Source: WJJR01 sp964440935 (GTDB lineage: Bacteria > Zixibacteria > MSB-5A5 > WJJR01). From it: a stretch of 42,151 nt of DNA. The DNA lies in contig CAYTTY010000036.1 of the NCBI GenBank assembly GCA_964440935.1, positions 1 to 42,151 of the forward strand, written 5' to 3'. Position numbers and translations under genes: made by a program. Of the stretch, positions 34,961 to 42,151 are shown one piece after another. The notes beneath the pieces were generated by a model. That model ran no database searches, was not told where the DNA came from, and was given only the letters and a program-made list of their open reading frames with translations. The stretch's first letter is position 1; every line of letters begins with the position of its first letter.

Positions 34961-35135
34961 AGAACTGAAAACTGAGTGACCAATGGCATAGGGTGTGTTC
35001 GTAAAATCCGTTCGGCCGCGCGGAATATGCCGACAGTGACGTCTGACCGCTTTTTCAAAATGCCTCATTGGGTGGACCACCTCGTATGTGAATCAGAGGG
35101 TCGCAACCTCGGAGCAAAATCAGCAAACGTGGACG
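34961..35135. other. Spacer with no recognisable gene
   Basis: Together with the repeat before it this makes a 490-bp gap between the ThyX-like gene and the convergent DUF5694 gene. The short open frames in it have no ribosome binding site or recognisable domain. I see no terminator with a T-run. Confidence 0.5.
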
Positions 35136-35972
35136 CTATTCTGAACTCTTCATCGTGTCCGTGACGAACTCATCGAGTTTGCGGAGGCGCACTAACGGGT
35201 CAAGAGCGAAAGCCTGACGCAGCCAGCCGAGATGTCCGGCTCCGAATATGACCAGAATCCGATCCTCAGGCTCGGTGAGCAGTTTGGTGACGTTGTTGTA
35301 GATGCGTAAGTTTCGCCGGTACCATTCGGTCAGCAGGTTCGGACCGGCGTAGTCACCGGGTTCGCCGAAGCGGGCTCCAAGGACGTAATAGCCCATATCC
35401 CTTGCGACACTCTCATCAGAGTTCATGTTAACCAGCATCTCGAGTATGGTGTGGGCTGCCAAGTACTCTGACTGCCGCTCCACCATATCCTCGATCTCGC
35501 TCATCAAGGAATCCAGTGGGGCGGACTGTCCTGTCGCCTTGGCGTAGTTGATTAGGTGCTGCATCGGAAAGTCGCCATCGGCGTCGGCTGCGTAGATGGA
35601 GTCGTGTCCCAAGTCCATTGCCATGCGCAGGCCCATCTGGTCGGTCTCGTCGGCGGTCAATGAGTACTGCCCACTGAGGTACTTTTTGTAGCGCTGATTC
35701 AGGCTCGTTTGGGAATTATGCTCAACTGCGATCTTTGTCGGCTTAAACTTTTTCAGGACGGCTTGCAGTTCGGCGATTTCCCGCTGGCGTTGGCTCGATC
35801 GTGGATCGTCAGCCTCCATGTTAAAGACGTCCAGACCCGGGTTTGCCATGTGGTATACGCCCAGCACCAAGACCTCGGCCCGCGTCGTGTCAACGCTGGA
35901 TGACGGACTCTGCGCGTGGGCTGAATTCCCGACTATGATGGCTGTCAGCATGAGAAAGTGTAGGCTCTTCAT
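35136..35972 (-). CDS. Secreted DUF5694-type protein (TraB/PrgY-like)
   Basis: The 278-residue protein has GGAGGA before its ATG and a signal peptide (MKSLHFLMLTAIIVGNSAHA). Family blocks are LVLGVYHMANPGLDVFNM, the region of QREIAELQAVLKKFKPTKIAVEH, and FGAGHLGWLRQAF near the C-terminus. The last has the conserved G-x-x-H of the TraB/ChaN-like superfamily, where His and Glu residues are thought to form a metal-dependent active site. No enzymatic activity is established for DUF5694. It stands alone. Confidence 0.82.
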   Translation of the reverse strand: MKSLHFLMLTAIIVGNSAHAQSPSSSVDTTRAEVLVLGVYHMANPGLDVFNMEADDPRSSQRQREIAELQAVLKKFKPTKIAVEHNSQTSLNQRYKKYLSGQYSLTADETDQMGLRMAMDLGHDSIYAADADGDFPMQHLINYAKATGQSAPLDSLMSEIEDMVERQSEYLAAHTILEMLVNMNSDESVARDMGYYVLGARFGEPGDYAGPNLLTEWYRRNLRIYNNVTKLLTEPEDRILVIFGAGHLGWLRQAFALDPLVRLRKLDEFVTDTMKSSE

Positions 35973-36477
35973 ATCGTCTCCTCCGTGTCGGGGTTACGGA
36001 TGAGTGGGAGAAAGGTTTCGTGGCCCGGGGAAGGGCGACTGTCGCGCAGAGCGGTGCCATACAGCGGATTGTCTGAAGCCGGTGCTCACGTCGATCCCGG
36101 TGAGTTGAAGTTCTTCTTTCACGGACCATCCACGTATATACACGGCCCCGACCTCGGCTGGCAGTGTATCTTGGCTGTTCCCCATGCCCGTGATCTGCCT
36201 GTTTCCCCCTACATGCGACACACACACCTGTTTTCTCGAAGCAAATGATCCGAGCGGGCTCAGTCCGATTCACCGGACATTTTGACAGGTAACCCGACGC
36301 CTGATTTGACTTTAGCACTCCCGCCGGTCCATGTTCCGTGGTGCAAGCTCAAACGAGAATCGCGCCCAGGCACGATTCGTGACAAAATGAACCTGAGTTT
36401 GCCAAACGCCTTGTCCGATAATGTGGTAGACTGAATGGAAGCATCGTTAATCGGACTTTTCTCGAGGAGATTCATCA
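35973..36477. other. Divergent promoter region without a gene
   Basis: This 505-bp spacer separates the DUF5694 gene from the 2-oxoacid oxidoreductase operon and must hold promoters for both. Open frames here are short, overlapping and without family features. TTGACA at 36282-36287 has only a poor -10 match (tttgac) 17 bp later, so I do not call it. Confidence 0.4.
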
Positions 36478-36753
36478 ATGAGTGACACGGCCGGATTGCC
36501 AACTCCACCGACCCTTCCGTGGGTTGAAGTGACAACCCGACTCTGCAAGGGATGCGACTTCTGTGTACAGGCCTGTCCACCCGATGTGTTGGGCTTTTCG
36601 ACAGACATTAACGAGCGCGGTTACCGGTACTCGTACTACAAAGGCGACGGGTGCACCGGATGCGGGATCTGCTTCTACAACTGCCCGGAGCCCGGCGCGA
36701 TCACCGTGTGGCGTAAACCGAGCGACAAGAAGAACCGCAAGGTCTTATCATAG
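36478..36753 (+). CDS. 4Fe-4S ferredoxin subunit (delta) of 2-oxoacid:ferredoxin oxidoreductase
   Basis: The 91-residue protein has GGAGA upstream of its ATG. Two [4Fe-4S] motifs are complete: CKGCDFCVQACPP and CTGCGICFYNCPEPG. Such a small diferredoxin is the delta subunit (PorD/KorD/VorD-like) of four-subunit 2-oxoacid oxidoreductases and passes electrons from the thiamine diphosphate site to free ferredoxin. It is the first gene of an operon with the alpha and fused beta-gamma subunits next. Confidence 0.92.
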   Translation: MSDTAGLPTPPTLPWVEVTTRLCKGCDFCVQACPPDVLGFSTDINERGYRYSYYKGDGCTGCGICFYNCPEPGAITVWRKPSDKKNRKVLS

Positions 36754-36818
36754 ATACCCGCTTCGCGGCTCGCGTGCTCTGAACATGCGTGTGATGCCGT
36801 TGCAGAAAGGTGGTAGCG

Positions 36819-37874
36819 GTGAGCAAGGAATTAATCAAAGGAAACGAGGCCATCGTTGTCGGTGCGATCCTGGCTGGCTGCCGGTCGTACTATGGGTATC
36901 CGATTACACCGGCGTCGGAAATCGCGGAAACGGCGGCGAAGCTGATGCCTCTTGTTGGCGGTACATTCCTACAAGCCGAATCCGAAATTGCATCGATCAA
37001 CATGGTCTACGGTGCGTCGTCAACCGGACAGCGCACGATGACGGCGTCCTCGTCGCCGGGGTTTTCTCTCAAGCAGGAGGGAATCTCCTACTGCGCAGGT
37101 TCGGAGCTTCCGTGCGTGGTGATCGACATCATGCGCGGCGGTCCGGGACTGGGTAACATCGGACCGGAACAGGGCGACTACAACCAGGTCGTCAAGGGCG
37201 GCGGGCACGGAAACTACCATTTGATCGTGCTGGCGCCCAACTGTGCACAGGAGATGTGCGACCTGACGATGAAAGCATTCGATCTCGCCGACAAGTACCG
37301 CAATCCGGTCAGCGTTTTGGCCGACGGATTCATTGGCCAGATGATGGAGCCGGTGAACATCCCGACACCGCTCACCGAGTTGCCTAAAAAAGACTGGGCG
37401 GTCGAGGCTACGGCAGAGACTAAGGACAATCTGATCAGTTCGATCTACTTGTCACATGATGAACTCGAAGGTCACGTCAACAAACTGGCCGCCAAGTACG
37501 CCGAGATCGAGAAGAACGAAGTGATGTTCGAAGAGTACCGGACCGACGATTGTGAGATTCTCACGGTCGCGTACGGTATCGTCTCGCGCGTACTGATGAC
37601 GGCGATCGACGAGGCGCGCGAGCAGGGCATCAAAGTCGGTATGCTGCGTCCGATCACACTCTGGCCGTTCCCCAAGAAGCCGTTTAAGGAACTGAACCAG
37701 CGAGTGAAGGGGATTCTGGTGGCCGAGTGTTCCACGGGAATGCTGATCGACGATGTTAAACTGGCGACCGAGTGCCGTCTGCCGACACGGTTGTACTCGC
37801 GCACCGGTGGCAATATTCCGGGGGCCGATGAACTCCTAAACGCGATCCAGAAACTGCAGGAGGAGCTGTCGTGA
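36819..37874 (+). CDS. vorB: 2-oxoacid:ferredoxin oxidoreductase alpha subunit (VorB-like)
   Basis: The 351-residue protein begins KELIKGNEAIVVGAILAGCR and has YYGYPITPASEIAE, FLQAESEIASINMVYGAS, MTASSSPGFSLKQEGISY and MRGGPGLGNIGPEQGDYNQ, the pattern of 3-methyl-2-oxobutanoate (Vor) and 2-oxoglutarate (Kor) enzymes, with closer fit to Vor. This subunit carries the pyrimidine-binding domain of the thiamine diphosphate enzyme. The GTG at 36819 is chosen over that at 36810 because AGGTGG then serves as ribosome binding site. Its stop overlaps the next start (GTGA), showing tight coupling. The true substrate, branched-chain 2-oxoacid or 2-oxoglutarate, is not certain. Confidence 0.88.
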   Translation: MSKELIKGNEAIVVGAILAGCRSYYGYPITPASEIAETAAKLMPLVGGTFLQAESEIASINMVYGASSTGQRTMTASSSPGFSLKQEGISYCAGSELPCVVIDIMRGGPGLGNIGPEQGDYNQVVKGGGHGNYHLIVLAPNCAQEMCDLTMKAFDLADKYRNPVSVLADGFIGQMMEPVNIPTPLTELPKKDWAVEATAETKDNLISSIYLSHDELEGHVNKLAAKYAEIEKNEVMFEEYRTDDCEILTVAYGIVSRVLMTAIDEAREQGIKVGMLRPITLWPFPKKPFKELNQRVKGILVAECSTGMLIDDVKLATECRLPTRLYSRTGGNIPGADELLNAIQKLQEELS

Positions 37875-39313
37875 AAGATGTCTTCAAGAAACCGGATTCG
37901 TTCTACGAGTTCTTCACGCGCAGCGCCGGGGTTGATAAAGAAGCGACCCACTACTGTCCCGGTTGCGGGCATGGTAATCTGCATAAGATAATCGCGGAAG
38001 CACTCGATGATCTCGACATCGCCGATCGGACGGTATTTGTGTCGCCGGTTGGATGTTCGGTGTTTGGCTACTACTACTTCCACGTGGGGAATGTGCAAGC
38101 GGCCCACGGCCGTGCGCCGGCGGTGGCGACCGGTGTGAAGCGTGCATTGCCGCATTCGATCGTGATTTCCTACCAGGGCGATGGTGACTTGGCGGCGATT
38201 GGCGCAAACAACATTCTTCAGGCCGCCAACCGTGGTGAGTCGTTGACGGTCATCTTCGTCAACAATGCGATTTACGGTATGACTGGCGGCCAGATGGCGC
38301 CGACGACGCTGATCGATCAGAAAACAACCACGTCGCCGTATGGCCGCAGCGCGACCAACGAGGGATTCCCGATGCGGGTGTCCGAATTGCTCTCGTCGCT
38401 GCAGGCACCGGTCTACATCGAACGGTGCACGCTCGAAGACAGCAAGAACATCATGAAAACGCGCAAAGCGATCCGCCAGGCGCTGCAAAATCAGATCGAC
38501 AACAAGGGATTCTCCCTGGTGGAAGTGCTCTCGCCGTGCCCGACCGGCTGGAAGCTCGAGCCGACCGATGCGCGCGAGTGGGTGGCTACGAAGATGGTTG
38601 AAGTCTTCCCGCCGGGAACATACAAGAAACGCGATGACGCCGACGCGCGGCCAATCGTACCGCATCCGAAATTGACGGCCGAGGAAGTACTCGAAAAGAT
38701 CGGGGTCAACGACAAGCCCGATGAGGTCACCACCACGGTCGCAGAGGACTTCCCAACACATTCCCTGGTGCTTGCCGGGTTTGGAGGACAGGGAGTCCTG
38801 CTGCTGGGACAGTTGATTGCCAAGGCCGCCATGCGCGAAGGTAAGAACGTTTCATGGCTGCCGTCATACGGTCCGGAAATGCGCGGGGGTACGGCGAACT
38901 GTCACGTCACGGTGTCGAGAAAACGCATTGGTTCGCCCTTCGTAACCACGCCGACGCACGTGATTGCCATGAACCAGCCATCGATGGAGAAGTTTGCGCC
39001 GCTATTGGCTGATGGCGGGTATATGATCTATGACAGTTCGTTCGTGAAGAACGTGTCGCTGCCGTCGCATATCAAACCGATCGCGATTCCCTTCTCGGGG
39101 ATTGCCAATGAGCTGGGGAATGCCAAAGTGGCCAATATGGTCGCAGCCGGAGCACTCCTGGCGTTGACCGGCATCACGGTCGACGAATCGATGCAGCAGT
39201 TGATTCACGAGTTGCCACGCCAGCAGTTGATCGACGTTAATATGAAGGCGTTGGCGGCCGGACGCGAGCGGATGGAGGCGTTGCAAGCCGAATCGGCCGG
39301 AACACCGGCGTAG
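37871..39313 (+). CDS. Fused beta-gamma subunit of 2-oxoacid:ferredoxin oxidoreductase
   Basis: The 480-residue protein joins two subunits that are often separate. Residues about 1-285 are the beta subunit, with HYCPGCGHGNLH, SPVGCSVFGYYYFHVGNVQA, AHGRAPAVATGVKRALP and the thiamine diphosphate motif GDGDLAAIGANN...NNAIYGMTGGQ. Residues about 300-480 are the gamma subunit, with LVLAGFGGQGVLLLGQLIAKA, PSYGPEMRGGTANCHV and a C-terminal helical end. The linker (about 285-298) is rich in Asp, Glu and Thr. The start GTG lies 4 nt inside the alpha gene, preceded by GAGGA. It completes the enzyme that oxidises a 2-oxoacid to acyl-CoA and CO2 while reducing ferredoxin. Confidence 0.93.
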   Translation: MKDVFKKPDSFYEFFTRSAGVDKEATHYCPGCGHGNLHKIIAEALDDLDIADRTVFVSPVGCSVFGYYYFHVGNVQAAHGRAPAVATGVKRALPHSIVISYQGDGDLAAIGANNILQAANRGESLTVIFVNNAIYGMTGGQMAPTTLIDQKTTTSPYGRSATNEGFPMRVSELLSSLQAPVYIERCTLEDSKNIMKTRKAIRQALQNQIDNKGFSLVEVLSPCPTGWKLEPTDAREWVATKMVEVFPPGTYKKRDDADARPIVPHPKLTAEEVLEKIGVNDKPDEVTTTVAEDFPTHSLVLAGFGGQGVLLLGQLIAKAAMREGKNVSWLPSYGPEMRGGTANCHVTVSRKRIGSPFVTTPTHVIAMNQPSMEKFAPLLADGGYMIYDSSFVKNVSLPSHIKPIAIPFSGIANELGNAKVANMVAAGALLALTGITVDESMQQLIHELPRQQLIDVNMKALAAGRERMEALQAESAGTPA

Positions 39314-39341
39314 ACACAGCGATTATCTGACCATTGTGAAC

Positions 39342-39364
39342 CGGCGCACCACACCGGTGCGCCG
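39342..39364. repeat. Hairpin between the oxidoreductase and the alanine-dehydrogenase-like gene
   Basis: Perfect 9-bp stem cggcgcacc / ggtgcgccg with a 5-nt loop. No T-run follows, so it may be an attenuator or mRNA-stability hairpin rather than a terminator. Confidence 0.5.
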
Positions 39365-39409
39365 ATAGAGAATACGGAGTGGGGGCAAAGCCCTTCGTGT
39401 GAGGATGCG

Positions 39410-40522
39410 ATGAACGTCAGCATCGTCAAACAGATTCAACATCAGGAACGGCGTGTTCCATTGGTGCCGGCTGGGGTCAAGCGACTCGTCGAAATTGGCA
39501 ACGTCGTCCACGTCGAACACGACGCCGGCCTGGCCGCCGGTTTTTCCGACGACGATTACCTGCAGGCCGGTGCGCACATCGTCTACGCGCGTGCCGAAGC
39601 GATTGGACGGGCCGAATTGGTGATGGGTGTCTCGCCGGTCCAACGGGAGGACACCGAGTTTCTGCTGCCCGGCCAGACGGTCATGTCATTCGGTCATCTC
39701 GTGACATTGCATCACGAGACAATCAGAGCGCTCTGCGACAAGGGCATCACCGCAGTGGCGTATGAGTGGATCGAGAACGAGCAACACCACCGTCCCGTCG
39801 TCGAAGTGATGGGCGAAATCGCCGGGCCGATCGCGGTGACAATGGCGGCACGTTTCCTCGAAAGCCACCATGGTGGACGTGGCGTGCTGCTCTCGGGGTC
39901 TCCCGGTATTCCACCGGCGCATACGGTGATCATCGGTGGTGGAACCGTGGGTGTCGCCGCCGCCCGGGCCGCTGTTGGCCTCGGCTCGCAGGTGATTGTG
40001 CTCGACAAGGATCCCGACCGCTTGCGCTTGATCAATGACATGTTTGATCGCCGCGTGATTACGTATCGCTCGTACGGGTACAATCTGGAAAAGGTGATTC
40101 AGTTCGCCGATGCGGTGATCGGCGCTGTCTGGGTCCGCGGTGGACGTCCGCCGCTGTTAATCACCCGGGAGATGATGCGCACGATGAAGCCGCGTTCGGT
40201 GATTGTCGATTGCTCGATCGATCAGGGCGGTATTACCGAAGTCTCTCGTCCCACGTCGCTGGCCGATCCGATCTTCGTGGACGAAGGTGTGATTCACTGC
40301 AACATTCCGAATTTGCCGGCCACCGTCGCACGCACGTCGTCGTTCGCACTCGCCAACGCCTTGTTCCCCTACACGCGCCACATCACCGAGGGCGGCATTG
40401 AAGCGGCCATCGATTTCCAGCCCGGTTTTCACGAGGGGATTTACATTCGACAGGGGGAGATTACTCACCCGGCCGTTGCCGGCCTGATGAATTCAGTGGC
40501 GACACATTCTATCGTCACGTAA
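39410..40522 (+). CDS. Alanine dehydrogenase/PNT-family protein with substituted active-site Lys
   Basis: The 370-residue protein matches alanine dehydrogenase over its whole length: ERRVPLVPAGVKRLVE with Arg15, GHLVTLHHETIRALCD with His96, a GGGTVGVAAARAAVGLGS Rossmann NAD site, LDKDPDRL and VDCSIDQGG with the catalytic-region Asp. The pyruvate-binding Lys of the VKEP motif (Lys75 in the mycobacterial enzyme) is Ser75 here (VMGVSP), and the neighbouring Lys is Gly73. It may act on a different 2-oxo/amino acid pair. TGAGG precedes the ATG. The position between a 2-oxoacid oxidoreductase and a CoA-transferase suggests it feeds amino acids into that pathway. Confidence 0.85.
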   Translation: MNVSIVKQIQHQERRVPLVPAGVKRLVEIGNVVHVEHDAGLAAGFSDDDYLQAGAHIVYARAEAIGRAELVMGVSPVQREDTEFLLPGQTVMSFGHLVTLHHETIRALCDKGITAVAYEWIENEQHHRPVVEVMGEIAGPIAVTMAARFLESHHGGRGVLLSGSPGIPPAHTVIIGGGTVGVAAARAAVGLGSQVIVLDKDPDRLRLINDMFDRRVITYRSYGYNLEKVIQFADAVIGAVWVRGGRPPLLITREMMRTMKPRSVIVDCSIDQGGITEVSRPTSLADPIFVDEGVIHCNIPNLPATVARTSSFALANALFPYTRHITEGGIEAAIDFQPGFHEGIYIRQGEITHPAVAGLMNSVATHSIVT

Positions 40523-40562
40523 CAAGGTTGCCCTCAGGTTACTGTGACGTGTAGAGGAGTAT

Positions 40563-41915
40563 ATGGATACAGCGGATGCCATAACCCAACAGCTTGCCGA
40601 CGTGCCCAACAAGCGCTCGTCGATGTGGCTTGATCAGTTTCAGCGCAAAGTCACCACGCCCGAGAACGCGTTGAAGGCGGTAAAGTCGGGTGATCGCGTC
40701 TATATCCATCCCGGTTGCGCTGAACCTGAAGCATTGGTGCAGGCGATGGTGGCGCGCAAAGACGAGCTGACCGACGTCGAGGTGGTGCACATCCTGACTT
40801 TGGGCACGGCCGATTACGTCGGCCCCGACATGGAAGGCCATTTCCGGCACCGGTGCCTGTTTACCGGTCCGAACGTGCGCAAAGCGGTCAACGAAGGACG
40901 CGCCGACTACGTGCCGATTTTCCTGGGTGAAATTCACCGGTTGTTCAAAGACGGTACGCTGCCGATCGACGTTTCTCTCATTCAGGTGTCTCCGCCCGAC
41001 GAGCACGGGTTCTGTTCGTACGGCGTGGGCATCGATATCACCAAGCCGGCGGCGGAGAATTCCAAGATTGTCATCGCCGAAGTGAACCGTCAAACCCCGC
41101 GCACATTAGGCGACAGCTTTATTCACCTCAGCAAGATCGATCACATCGTGATGGTGGACCGTCCGATGCTCGAACTGCCGCCGGTGAAGATGACTGACGT
41201 ACACTCACAGATTGGACAGTATGTCGCCGATTTGATTGACAACGGGTCCACGCTGCAAATGGGCATCGGCGGCATTCCCGACGCGGTACTGCATCATCTG
41301 GAGAATAAGCAGGATCTCGGCATCCACACCGAGATGTTCGCAGACGGCGTCATTGATCTGGTGCGCAAGGGCGTAATCAATAATGAGAAGAAAACGTTAC
41401 ATCCGGGCAAGATCATCGCGGCATTTGTGCTGGGTACACGTGATCTCTACGATTTCATCGATAATAACCCGATCTGCGAGTTTCATCCCGACAGCTACTG
41501 CAATGATCCGTACATCGTTGCGCAGAATGACAACATGGTCGCGATCAACTCGGCGCTGCAAGTCGATCTGACCGGCCAAGTCTGTTCGGATTCGATCGGG
41601 TATTCGATCTATTCCGGTTTCGGCGGACAGGTCGACTTCATTCGCGGCGCCGCGCGATCTCGCGGCGGCAAGCCGATTATCGCGCTACCGTCGACGGCGA
41701 AAGGCGACACGCTCAGCCGCATCGCCGTCCATTTGGATGAGGGCGCCGGTGTGGTGACCAGTCGCGCGGATGTCCACTATATCGCCACCGAGTATGGTGT
41801 GGCGTATCTGTTCGGCCGTTCGATTCGTGAACGCGCCAAAGCCCTGATCGATATCGCCCATCCCAAGTTCCGTGACGAACTCACGGAGCAGGCGAAGAAG
41901 TTGAAATATCTGTAG
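40563..41915 (+). CDS. Acetyl-CoA hydrolase / 4-hydroxybutyrate CoA-transferase family protein
   Basis: The 450-residue protein has GAGGAG shortly before its ATG. Family blocks are SGDRVYIHPGCAEPEALVQA, YVPIFLGEIHRLF, VSPPDEHGFCSYGVGID, LQMGIGGIPDAVLHHL, the glutamate region HTEMFADGVIDL (the Glu forms the CoA-thioester intermediate in this family), FGGQVDFIRGAARSRGGK and VTSRADVHYIATEYGVAYLF. Such enzymes move CoA between acids or hydrolyse acyl-CoA. Next to a 2-oxoacid:ferredoxin oxidoreductase it would recover CoA from the acyl-CoA product as a free acid or acetyl-CoA exchange. The exact substrate is not readable. Confidence 0.92.
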   Translation: MDTADAITQQLADVPNKRSSMWLDQFQRKVTTPENALKAVKSGDRVYIHPGCAEPEALVQAMVARKDELTDVEVVHILTLGTADYVGPDMEGHFRHRCLFTGPNVRKAVNEGRADYVPIFLGEIHRLFKDGTLPIDVSLIQVSPPDEHGFCSYGVGIDITKPAAENSKIVIAEVNRQTPRTLGDSFIHLSKIDHIVMVDRPMLELPPVKMTDVHSQIGQYVADLIDNGSTLQMGIGGIPDAVLHHLENKQDLGIHTEMFADGVIDLVRKGVINNEKKTLHPGKIIAAFVLGTRDLYDFIDNNPICEFHPDSYCNDPYIVAQNDNMVAINSALQVDLTGQVCSDSIGYSIYSGFGGQVDFIRGAARSRGGKPIIALPSTAKGDTLSRIAVHLDEGAGVVTSRADVHYIATEYGVAYLFGRSIRERAKALIDIAHPKFRDELTEQAKKLKYL

Positions 41916-42151
41916 CCCAGTTTCATCCGCGACGTATTGATCTACTGTTCAACTGTTGGGGTGGAGTCCGATTTGTTGGGACCTCATCTCACCGTTCCCG
42001 TATTACGCCAACAGGTCGGGATAGTGGGACACCACTCCGGGGTATGACGTGATCCATTTCAATCTGGACCCCAGTGGAGTGGCAAATCTCCCCCATCAAT
42101 TGTCAGAAGAACTGTCCGATTCCAGCGTGCCGTCATGCGCCCTCGCGTGAC
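41916..42151. other. Terminal spacer with an imperfect inverted repeat
   Basis: No gene is visible in these 236 bp up to the window edge. ccactccggggt at 42032-42043 pairs with acccc / ggagtgg at 42068-42082 with a 3-nt bulge, forming an extended hairpin with a 24-nt loop. Confidence 0.4.
42099..42117. repeat. Further copy of the ATTGTCAGAAG...TGTCC motif
   Basis: attgtcagaagaactgtcc closely matches the ends of the MITE-like repeat at 34643-34960, showing that the motif is dispersed. Confidence 0.45.

Noticed and set aside
37472..38761. A 429-codon open frame on the minus strand
   Set aside because: It lies wholly opposite the conserved vorB and beta-gamma genes and reads as an Arg/His-rich shadow of their codon bias.
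39342..39364. Intrinsic terminator between the beta-gamma gene and the alanine-dehydrogenase-like gene
   Set aside because: The stem is perfect but no T-run follows on either strand, so it is recorded only as a hairpin.

Overview
The window (about 57% GC by eye) comes from a bacterium. It has diderm features: an outer-membrane FadL-type porin, a TolC-like channel with an RND pump, and lipoproteins. Ferredoxin-linked 2-oxoacid metabolism, an Aquifex-type aconitase, a MshEN/DUF4388 protein, a tRNA without an encoded CCA end and palindromic intergenic repeats suggest an uncultured FCB-group lineage such as Zixibacteria. That placement is an inference; no marker gene here proves it.

Layout. 1-560: right end of an IS256-family element. 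764-4145 (minus): ECF sigma factor, zinc-finger anti-sigma factor, a secreted Cys/His protein and a secreted transglutaminase-like protein, divergent from a plus-strand RND tripartite efflux operon (4379-10131). 10174-15911 (minus): a redox/envelope cluster of two AhpD-like proteins, a second ECF sigma/anti-sigma pair, a 41-residue Cys/Met membrane peptide, an NPCG-repeat YceI protein, a formylglycine-generating-enzyme homologue, a small membrane protein and a flavodoxin-like reductase. 16699-18277: a beta-propeller lipoprotein, a GIY-YIG protein and tRNA-Ser(GCU). 18399-25422 (minus): ComB, GcvT, aconitase and UvrA. 25875-28725 (plus): FadL-like porin and an esterase-fold lipoprotein, ending at a bidirectional terminator shared with a minus SGNH hydrolase. 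29909-33030 (minus): M29 aminopeptidase and a MshEN/DUF4388 protein. 33211-34644: a tandem ThyX-like protein. 34643-34960: a MITE-like repeat. 35136-35972 (minus): DUF5694 protein. 36478-41915 (plus): ferredoxin, 2-oxoacid:ferredoxin oxidoreductase alpha and fused beta-gamma subunits, an alanine-dehydrogenase-like protein and an acyl-CoA hydrolase/CoA-transferase, forming an apparent amino-acid/2-oxoacid oxidation module.

The strongest discovery candidate is at 14658-15194. One AhpD/peroxidase-related reading frame is interrupted by a single in-frame TGA exactly at the second cysteine of its CxxC site, and a SECIS-like hairpin starts 13 nt downstream. This is best read as a CxxU selenoprotein. 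It lies in a cluster with an ECF/HxxxCxxC anti-sigma pair, a His-rich-insert FGE homologue (FGEs are copper-dependent cysteine oxidases), an NPCG-repeat Cys protein and the 41-residue Cys/Met/His peptide. I infer a thiol/copper or peroxide stress envelope system; that combined function is not proven by sequence.
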